From Spirochaetota bacterium (GTDB taxonomy: Bacteria > Spirochaetota > Spirochaetia > SPDA01 > JAJSAL01), in the NCBI GenBank assembly GCA_024274705.1, contig JAJSAL010000017.1, positions 1-47,949 on the forward strand: 47,949 bases of DNA, written 5' to 3'. Below are positions 42,024 through 47,949 of this stretch, piece by piece. Positions within the stretch are counted from its first letter, which is position 1. The number at the start of each line of letters is the position of its first letter. The position numbers were made by a program, and so were the translations under genes. The notes beneath the pieces were generated by a model. It was not told where the DNA came from, made no database searches, and was given only the letters and a program-made list of their open reading frames with translations.

Positions 42024-43409
42024 CTACTCCATATCGAGAAATAAAGGGGGTTTCTGAATCGGTAGAACGCCGGCCATGATTTCCGCCGCGTGAAAGAGCC
42101 GCTCCTCTTCGAAGGGCGGTGCCATAAGCTGTACTCCTATGGGCAGGCCCCGGGAAAGTTTTCCCGGCACAGTGAGGGCCGGGATGCCCGCAAGATTGGC
42201 GGTGGCGGTAAACCTGTCGGCCATCTTCTGCTGGAACGGCGAAAGACCCGCCTCCCCGTGAGGGAAAGGAGGAGTTGGGAATACCGGTGAGAGGAGCATG
42301 TCCACCTCCTGAAACACCCGGTCCAGGTCGTTCCGGATAGCAGTCCTGATTTTCTGTGCCCTGATGTAATACTGGTCCTGGAAACCGGAACGAAGTACGT
42401 AGGTGCCCAGGAGGATGCGGAGTTTTACCTCGTCTCCGAAGCCTTCGTCTCTGGCCTTCCTCATAAGTTCTTCCGGGTTTTCCGCCCACTCCGGCCGGTA
42501 GCCGTACCTGATTCCGTTGAACCTGGCCAGGTTCGCACTCGCTTCTGCAGTGGCGATGGTGTAGTAGGCCGGCACCACATACTCCAAAGAGGGAATTTCG
42601 ATTATCTTCGTATCGAATCCCCGGTCCCTGTATGCCTCGATCACATCCGTGTAAACCGATTCCACTTCAGGATCCAGCTGATCACCTGGAGCCGGAATGC
42701 CCAACCGGTAGGAATCCCTCTTTTCCCCTGACGGGATGTGTTCTATGGATGAATGATCCATGGGGTCCACCCCGTGGATGATATGGAATATGCGGCGTAT
42801 GGTTTCCACGTCCCGGGAAAGAACGCCGATCACTTCGAGGGAAGAGGCATATGCAACCAGGCCGTACCGGGAGACCGCACCGTAGGTCGGCTTCAGTCCA
42901 TAAATACCGCAGAACGAGGCGGGCTGCCTGATGGACCCTCCTGTGTCGGTACCCAGGGCGAAAGGCACGAGCCCGGCTGCAACCGCAGCAGCAGAACCTC
43001 CGCTGGACCCGCCTGCCACCCTTGATATGTCCCAAGGATTGGAAGTGGTTCCCAGGGAAGAAGTGTCGGTGGATGACCCCATGCCGAATTCATCGAGATT
43101 GGTCTTACCGGCGATAAGCACTCCCTGTTCCAGCAGTTTTTCCACAGCCGTGGCAGTGTAGGGAGAGATGAAATCTTTGAGCATGTTAGATCCGCAGGTA
43201 AGCTTAAACCCCTTTACAGCAATATTATCTTTAACTGCGCATGGTACACCTTCAAGGTGTCCACCCTCTTTTGCAAGGTGGGTTCCTTTTTCCGGATCGA
43301 ACTGAAGGAACGCCCCGAGGTTCTTGTCCAGGGAGTGAACCTGTTCAGTATAGGTTTTCCTTCGACCCGGGTCGTTTCCTGTAGATTGCCAGGAGATCAG
43401 GTTATCCAT
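42024..43409 (-). CDS. gatA: Asp/Glu-tRNA amidotransferase subunit A (amidase)
   Basis: A 461-residue amidase-signature enzyme that frees ammonia from glutamine or asparagine. The catalytic Ser-cisSer-Lys triad is visible: Lys in PCAVKDNIAVKG, cis-Ser in MGSSTDTSSLGTTSNPWD and the nucleophile in RVAGGSSGGSAAAVAAGL, followed by ALGTDTGGSIRQPASFCGIY. It lies between gatC and gatB in the same operon. Confidence 0.94.
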   Translation of the reverse strand: MDNLISWQSTGNDPGRRKTYTEQVHSLDKNLGAFLQFDPEKGTHLAKEGGHLEGVPCAVKDNIAVKGFKLTCGSNMLKDFISPYTATAVEKLLEQGVLIAGKTNLDEFGMGSSTDTSSLGTTSNPWDISRVAGGSSGGSAAAVAAGLVPFALGTDTGGSIRQPASFCGIYGLKPTYGAVSRYGLVAYASSLEVIGVLSRDVETIRRIFHIIHGVDPMDHSSIEHIPSGEKRDSYRLGIPAPGDQLDPEVESVYTDVIEAYRDRGFDTKIIEIPSLEYVVPAYYTIATAEASANLARFNGIRYGYRPEWAENPEELMRKARDEGFGDEVKLRILLGTYVLRSGFQDQYYIRAQKIRTAIRNDLDRVFQEVDMLLSPVFPTPPFPHGEAGLSPFQQKMADRFTATANLAGIPALTVPGKLSRGLPIGVQLMAPPFEEERLFHAAEIMAGVLPIQKPPLFLDME

Positions 43410-43422
43410 CTTTTATTTATCC

Positions 43423-43701
43423 TTACAGCACGTTCGGAATAACGAGGAACCTGTCCTCCAGTTCCGGCGCGTTGGCGAGAAGATCATCCGATATGTTTAC
43501 CTCAAGAACCGAATCTTCTCTAAGCCTGTTCTGTTTGAGCAGGGCATGGGTAGTAGCCTCGAGTCCTGAGACATCGACTCTTTCCATTATGGAAAAATAC
43601 TCGAGTATCTGGGTTACTTCCCTCATAAGGGCTTCCATTTCACCCTCTTTTAACCCTAGGTATGCAAGATCTGCAGTTGCGAGAATGTCTTCTTTCGTCA
43701 T
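43423..43701 (-). CDS. gatC: Asp/Glu-tRNA amidotransferase subunit C
   Basis: A 92-residue GatC, the belt subunit that wraps between GatA and GatB. Typical start TKEDILATADLAYLGLKEGE, mid-part ILEYFSIMERVDVSGLEATT, and the late LREDSVLEVNISDDLLANAP motif. It is the first gene of gatC-gatA-gatB-aspS and is divergent from the Memo-family gene. Confidence 0.92.
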   Translation of the reverse strand: MTKEDILATADLAYLGLKEGEMEALMREVTQILEYFSIMERVDVSGLEATTHALLKQNRLREDSVLEVNISDDLLANAPELEDRFLVIPNVL

Positions 43702-43899
43702 AATGGTGCTACGTTATTCAATTAAATTAAATATGTCAAGGGAATATCGGCGTTTTAGTAAGATATTTATAATGATAACATGAATATATTGATATATCTG
43801 TATGATTTGAGCTGAAATGATGCAAAATTGCTATTTATTGGTTTCCGTAACATGGAAGAACCGTTACCCCTGCCACCTGGAATAGTGTACAATAGCACC

Positions 43900-45084
43900 A
43901 TGGAGATGCCGAGACTGCGGCCCCTGGATGCAATTCCAGTGGCCGACGGCAGGGTAGCCCTTCGCGATCCTGACGGGTTTTCAGAGAAAATGCTCATAGT
44001 ATCCAATGATGTAGCGTATCTCTGTTTTCTTCTCGATGGAAAGCGGACGATGGTGGATATCCAGGCTTCCTACACGAAAGCTTTTGGGGAAATACTCATG
44101 AGCAGCCGGGTGGATGAAATCCTCCGTCAGCTGGATGACTGCCTGTTCCTTCGGAATCCCCGGTTCGAGGCGGAAAAACGGCGTATTATCGAGGCGTTTA
44201 ATAAAGACACACTCAGGCGATCCCTTCACCTGGAAGGGGTATTCGGGAAAGATCCCGCTTCTATCCGGGAGCAGTTGGAAGCGTTATTACCCCCCGGCCC
44301 GGAAATCCCGGTTGACAGAAAGGGCCCTAAAGCACTGATAGCACCTCATATCGATATCAAGAGAGGCGGGACATGCTATTCCCAAAGTTACAGGGTCCTG
44401 GCGAACCTTTCGGATGTCGATGTGTGGGTTATTCTCGGTATCAGCCATGTAGAAACCTCCAGGAAATTCGTTCTTACCGGGAAAGACTTTGAGACACCTT
44501 TCGGAACAGCCTTAACGGATAAAGATCTTCTGGAAAGGCTCAAGGAAAAACTCGAGTATGATTTTTTATCAGATGAATTCGTTCATAAAAATGAGCACTC
44601 TGTGGAGTTCCAGGTATTTCTTCTTCAATATATGCTGGGGAATCATCGTCCTTTATCCATCCTGCCTATCCTCTGTTCAGGGTTTCCCTATAAAGGAGCC
44701 GGTGTAGAAGAGAGGGATCACTTTATTTCTTCCCTTTCCTCTGTGCTGAAAGAGTCGGGGAAACGGTATTTCATCATTGCCGGAGCGGACTTAAGCCACC
44801 TGGGCTTACGATTCGGCCGGCAGGTGGAACTCTCTCGGGAATTTTATTCCTGGGCGGAAACGGAAGATCGGCGTATGCTGGATCACGTTCTTTCAGGAGA
44901 TGCGGAAGGTTTTCTCGGGTTTATCGAAGCGGAAGGGGACCGCCGCAACATCTGCGGCGTTCCTGCGATTTACACCCTCTTAAGATGCATCGAGTTCGAC
45001 CAGGCGGAACTCGTATCGTATCACCAGGCTGTGGAAGAAGATGCGCAGTCTGTAGTCACTTTTGCCGGTATTGCTTTCTATTAG
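43900..45084 (+). CDS. Memo-family protein (AmmeMemoRadiSam system protein B-like) with an N-terminal PqqD-like domain
   Basis: A 394-residue protein from ATG 43900. Residues about 1-90 (MPRLRPLDAIPVADGRVALR, later VAYLCFLLDGKRTMVDIQAS) look like a small winged-helix/PqqD-like domain. The rest is a Memo domain related to class III ring-opening dioxygenases: ALIAPHIDIKRGG, VILGISHVE, EHSVEFQVFLLQYMLG, IIAGADLSHLGLRFG and NICGVPAIYTLL, which supply the His/Cys site. Memo proteins often occur with AMMECR1 and radical SAM partners, which are not seen here. Upstream in-frame starts (ATG 43852, TTG 43828) exist; I prefer 43900 for family fit and a TACAAT box seven bases before it. Confidence 0.75.
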   Translation: MEMPRLRPLDAIPVADGRVALRDPDGFSEKMLIVSNDVAYLCFLLDGKRTMVDIQASYTKAFGEILMSSRVDEILRQLDDCLFLRNPRFEAEKRRIIEAFNKDTLRRSLHLEGVFGKDPASIREQLEALLPPGPEIPVDRKGPKALIAPHIDIKRGGTCYSQSYRVLANLSDVDVWVILGISHVETSRKFVLTGKDFETPFGTALTDKDLLERLKEKLEYDFLSDEFVHKNEHSVEFQVFLLQYMLGNHRPLSILPILCSGFPYKGAGVEERDHFISSLSSVLKESGKRYFIIAGADLSHLGLRFGRQVELSREFYSWAETEDRRMLDHVLSGDAEGFLGFIEAEGDRRNICGVPAIYTLLRCIEFDQAELVSYHQAVEEDAQSVVTFAGIAFY

Positions 45085-46622
45085 CCTAACACTTCGCTGA
45101 ATTTATTGGTTTGGTAGAATTCGATGAAATCCGCCGGGTTTTTCGGTTTACTGAAGAGATATCCCTGGAACAACGTACACCCTTGGGCGTACAGGTAATT
45201 GAACTGTTCCTTGGTCTCGATCCCTTCTACAACCACCTCGAAATTGAGTTCCTTGGCCAGGGCGAAGATTGCACGGACGATTACCTGGTCGAACTGGTTG
45301 CTGCAAATGTTGTTCACAAACGATTTATCTATTTTTAAGGTATTGACCGGAAAATGGCGCAGGTAATTCAGTGATGAATATCCTTTTCCGAAATCATCGA
45401 TGGAGAATGCTACTCCTGTACTCCGGAGCTGTTCTATCTTCTTTATCGATTCCGCCGGGTCTTCCATCACACAGCTTTCGGTTATTTCGAAGCGGATATA
45501 TCTCGGTTCGATCTTTCTCGACTGCATGGTACGTTCTATGGATGAAACAAAGTTTGCGTTGGCAAACTGGACGGGAGACAGATTGATAGATACGTAGATA
45601 GGGGTTCCCATATCTTTTTCCCACTGTTTCATCTGTTTCGTTGCTGTGTAGAGTACCCAGTTGCCGATGGGAATGATCAGCCCCGTTTCTTCTGCTACAG
45701 GAATGAACTTATCCGGGTTGATTGCTCCTTTTGTCGGATGATTCCAGCGGATAAGAGTTTCACCGTAGATGTCAGTGATAACGGTCTGTCCGCTTTTATT
45801 CTGGTTAACCCGTATAATAGGCTGATAGAACAGTTCGAACTGCTTGTTTATTTCCGTGATTGCCTGGGCCTCCAGGGCCTTGATAATGTAATTCTGGAGC
45901 TCCATTTTTTCCACGACCTGGTCCCGCAGTTCTTCTGTAAAGATCTGGTACACCGAGCGCTGTTCCCGGGCATACCCCAGTGCGATATCAGCATTATGCA
46001 GGAGGGTTCGTTTTTTTAAACCGTGTTCAGGAAACAGGGAAATACCGATATTGCAGCCGACTGAGATATGATACCCGGAAAAAATGTGGGATTTCCTTAC
46101 TTCCTTATGAATCTCATCTGCAATAGATTCTATCCGAAGAGTGTTTTTTATGCCGTTGTACACAATGATAAATTCGTCGTCCCGGGTGTGATAAACCGAT
46201 CCGTTCTTATCCACGTAACCCTGCAGCCGGTCGCCTATCTTGTAAATAATCCACTCGCTCATGGACGGTTCCAGCGTTTTATTTACAATATCGAAGTTAT
46301 GATCCAGCTTTATTATAAGAACGCCGAAACGGTTGGTGGACACTTTATCTTTTACTTCATCCAGGATCCGGACCATGTCCTGGTTCAGTTTCAAATGATT
46401 GAGCAGTCCGCTCTTCGAATTTACCGATAGCCTGTCCTCGATGCTCTGTTTGGACCGGCGCTGTTCCTTGATAGCAGTACCGAGCCTTTTATTCTCCGCG
46501 GAGAGCATGCTCAGACGTGCTTCCAGGTGAGAGGTGTACCGTTTTACTTCCTGGAATTTTTCTTTTATTTCCTGGGGTACGTCTTTTCTGTTGAAGAGCT
46601 CAGTTGTTTCCAGAAGGCCCAT
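45081..46622 (-). CDS. Diguanylate phosphodiesterase-type protein: degenerate GGDEF + EAL domain
   Basis: A 513-residue cytoplasmic protein. An N-terminal coiled coil (about 20-65, HLEARLSMLSAENKRLGTAI) leads to a GGDEF domain whose active loop reads RDDEF (TRDDEFIIV), so cyclase activity is doubtful. The EAL domain has ETLIRWNHP at the EAL position, then INLSPVQFAN, IRFEITESCVM, SIDDFGKGYSSLNYL, DKSFV and VEGIETKEQ, that is, the metal and catalytic residues are kept. It is therefore probably a c-di-GMP phosphodiesterase. Its stop overlaps the convergent Memo gene by four bases. Confidence 0.87.
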   Translation of the reverse strand: MGLLETTELFNRKDVPQEIKEKFQEVKRYTSHLEARLSMLSAENKRLGTAIKEQRRSKQSIEDRLSVNSKSGLLNHLKLNQDMVRILDEVKDKVSTNRFGVLIIKLDHNFDIVNKTLEPSMSEWIIYKIGDRLQGYVDKNGSVYHTRDDEFIIVYNGIKNTLRIESIADEIHKEVRKSHIFSGYHISVGCNIGISLFPEHGLKKRTLLHNADIALGYAREQRSVYQIFTEELRDQVVEKMELQNYIIKALEAQAITEINKQFELFYQPIIRVNQNKSGQTVITDIYGETLIRWNHPTKGAINPDKFIPVAEETGLIIPIGNWVLYTATKQMKQWEKDMGTPIYVSINLSPVQFANANFVSSIERTMQSRKIEPRYIRFEITESCVMEDPAESIKKIEQLRSTGVAFSIDDFGKGYSSLNYLRHFPVNTLKIDKSFVNNICSNQFDQVIVRAIFALAKELNFEVVVEGIETKEQFNYLYAQGCTLFQGYLFSKPKNPADFIEFYQTNKFSEVLG

Positions 46623-46754
46623 GGGGTATCCATCTTCTCCCTACTATTACATCGGAAGCATTCAATTAAATCACCAGTAAAAAAACAGTTGTTACCGTAA
46701 GCTGATGCAGTGCATAATATTACAGCTTAACCATCTATCTGGAGTCGAATTCCC

Positions 46755-47297
46755 ATGAGTTCTGAAAAGTATTACATCACCTACAACGAAATTCACAAAA
46801 CAATCAAGGAACTGGGAGAGAACATACGCGAATCCGGTTTTGATTCCGACGTTATCGTAGCCATCGGTGCCGGTGGGTTCATTCCGGCCCGGATGCTCAG
46901 GACGTTTCTGTGTAAACCTATCCTTACGGTGGGTATTGCCTACTACGATATGCACAATAAACCCAGTGAGTTTCCCCGGAAGATCCAGTGGATCGATGAA
47001 GTGGAGCAGAAGCTTTCCGGTAAGAAAATTCTCCTGGTGGATGAAGTAGACGATTCCCGGGTTACCCTGGAGTACTGCCTCCGGGAGTTGTTGAGGCACA
47101 ACCCATCTGAGATTGCTGTTGCCGTTCTGCACAACAAGAACAAGGAAAAGCGGGGTTCTCTTCCGGAAGAGGTTTCCTGGTACTTCGCAGGCAGGGAGGT
47201 GGAAGACCACTGGATTTGCTATCCCTGGGACGCAGGGGACATTGAAGAGCACGACCGCCTGGCTAAACAAACCGCTGATAAAGATGATAGGGACTGA
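46755..47297 (+). CDS. Phosphoribosyltransferase (purine/xanthine type)
   Basis: A 180-residue type I phosphoribosyltransferase. The pyrophosphate loop area VIVAIGAGGFIPARMLRTFL, the PRPP-binding signature ILLVDEVDDSRVTLEYCLRE and the C-terminal base-contacting WICYPWD are visible. The WxxYPW ending is typical of hypoxanthine/xanthine-guanine enzymes (Hpt1, Gpt-like). It likely salvages a purine base to its nucleotide. GGAG precedes the ATG. Confidence 0.85.
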   Translation: MSSEKYYITYNEIHKTIKELGENIRESGFDSDVIVAIGAGGFIPARMLRTFLCKPILTVGIAYYDMHNKPSEFPRKIQWIDEVEQKLSGKKILLVDEVDDSRVTLEYCLRELLRHNPSEIAVAVLHNKNKEKRGSLPEEVSWYFAGREVEDHWICYPWDAGDIEEHDRLAKQTADKDDRD

Positions 47298-47304
47298 TCG
47301 AAGA

Positions 47305-47341
47305 TTGACTTGGCAGTCTTAACAAGGTACAATATATGTAC
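47305..47341 (+). promoter_or_regulatory. Promoter and palindromic operator of the Phd/ParE-type operon
   Basis: TTGACT (47305-47310) and TACAAT (47328-47333) are 17 bp apart. The palindrome GTACAATATATGTAC (47327-47341) covers the -10 box and start site and is the likely site of autoregulation by the antitoxin. Confidence 0.72.
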
Positions 47342-47352
47342 TGGAGTTAAAT

Positions 47353-47625
47353 ATGAATTTTAAGGAAGATATAAAACCGATATCATATATAAAAACAAAC
47401 GCGGCAGATATGCTCAGGCGTGTCAATGAGACACATAATCCCATTGTAATAACCCAGAACGGGGAGGCAAAAGCGGTTTTAATTGATACAGAATCTTACC
47501 AGGACATGATTAAAACGATAGGTATATTGAAGTTGATCTCCCAGAGTGAAAAGGAGATCGAGGAAGATAAACTCGTGGATAATGCAGATGTATTTGGAAA
47601 ACTTAAGGAAAACCTGAAAAGGTGA
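47353..47625 (+). CDS. Phd/YefM-family antitoxin
   Basis: A 90-residue antitoxin. The N-terminal DNA-binding domain has the family pattern PISYIKTNAADMLRRVNETH, NPIVITQNGEAKAVLIDTES and YQDMIKTI; the charged C-terminal helix would bind the toxin. GGAG precedes the ATG, and its stop overlaps the toxin start (GTGA). Confidence 0.88.
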   Translation: MNFKEDIKPISYIKTNAADMLRRVNETHNPIVITQNGEAKAVLIDTESYQDMIKTIGILKLISQSEKEIEEDKLVDNADVFGKLKENLKR

Positions 47626-47948
47626 GTTCTGGATATGCGGTAACATGGACTTCAATTGCTCGATCAGATTTAACTGAAATTTTTGAATATCTTGCGATAG
47701 AAAATACACATAAAGCCTTACAGGTCCTCGGGAAGATCGAGGAGCAGATAAAGCAGCTGAACACCTACCCTGAAAGCGGGAGAGTAATTCCGGAATTAGG
47801 AAAGCATAGTATTACAAAATACAGGGAACTTATCATCAATCCATGGAGAGTATTCTATAAAATCGAGAAAGCTGATGTGTATATTTTAGCTGTCGTTGAC
47901 GGCAGGCGGAATATTGAGGATATCCTGTTAAAAAGGCAATTGAGATAA
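47622..47948 (+). CDS. ParE/RelE-superfamily toxin
   Basis: A 108-residue toxin starting at GTG and overlapping the antitoxin by four bases. VTWTSIARSDLTEIFEYLAI, LGKIEEQIKQLNTYPESGRV, TKYRELIINPWRVFYKIEKA and VYILAVVDGRRNIEDIL follow the ParE pattern (PxxGRxxPE...REL...YRVxYxI...VxILxVxHxRR). ParE-like members poison gyrase; RelE-like members cut mRNA. The sequence looks nearer to ParE. The stop is at the very end of the window. Confidence 0.87.
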   Translation: MSSGYAVTWTSIARSDLTEIFEYLAIENTHKALQVLGKIEEQIKQLNTYPESGRVIPELGKHSITKYRELIINPWRVFYKIEKADVYILAVVDGRRNIEDILLKRQLR

Positions 47949-47949
47949 A

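Noticed and set aside
42019..42489. Upstream extension of gatB
   Set aside because: Overlaps gatA in another frame; GTG at 42018 gives the normal GatB N-terminus.

Overview
The window reads as chromosomal DNA of a free-living, fermentative or anaerobic bacterium, most likely a spirochaete (Spirochaetales-like). The support is indirect: Cys-less exported binding-protein leaders ending in AGGxQE/AGGxKEE, an Na+-NQR-type respiratory operon next to a chemotaxis receptor, an archaeal-type AspRS joined to gatCAB, tungsten-type aldehyde ferredoxin oxidoreductase, and FeS- and corrinoid-dependent enzymes. No rRNA, tRNA or CRISPR array was seen.

Layout. 1-527: the end of a left-handed beta-helix protein and an alkyltransferase-like DNA repair protein. 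547-4246 (minus): a vitamin B12 uptake operon (btuF-btuC-btuD plus an isoprenylcysteine-methyltransferase-like gene) behind a clear cobalamin riboswitch. 4230-6130: a mobile-element scar made of a MATE pseudogene, an internally deleted IS630-type element with intact ends, and an IS110 transposase fragment. 6162-10370: a corrinoid methyl-transfer island. It holds two uroporphyrinogen-decarboxylase-type (MtaA-like) proteins and a 589-residue protein that joins a SAM-dependent methyltransferase, an HgcA-like corrinoid/membrane domain with an N-V-W-C-A motif, and an HgcB-like 2[4Fe-4S] ferredoxin. This is the most unusual object in the window.

10573-29892: a large carbohydrate-catabolism region. 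It contains a metallo-beta-lactamase-fold hydrolase, transaldolase-family enzyme, phosphoesterase, two nearly duplicate sugar-binding proteins, a GntR/FCD regulator, an old-yellow-enzyme-type oxidoreductase, class II aldolase, AOR, a GntR/HutC regulator, ROK kinase, Gfo/Idh/MocA dehydrogenase, a sugar isomerase-like protein and an ABC transporter (ATPase plus two permeases) that has no binding protein of its own. An identical 16-bp operator-like palindrome sits at the start of two of its transcription units, pointing to one unseen repressor. The region also carries decayed copies of an aldolase and of alcohol dehydrogenases.

29907-47949: a VapBC-type toxin-antitoxin pair, NAD(P)HX repair enzyme, a cupin, an NQR-type operon (B-C-D-E-F order, no nqrA seen) with an unrecognised last gene, a chemotaxis receptor with a sigma-28-like promoter, gatC-gatA-gatB-aspS for tRNA-dependent amidation, a Memo-family protein convergent with a GGDEF-like/EAL protein, a phosphoribosyltransferase and a Phd/ParE-type toxin-antitoxin pair at the right edge.

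The left part fits together around corrinoids: regulated B12 import, then enzymes of types that use corrinoids. The middle part fits together as import, phosphorylation, oxidation/isomerisation and aldol cleavage of an unknown sugar or polyol.
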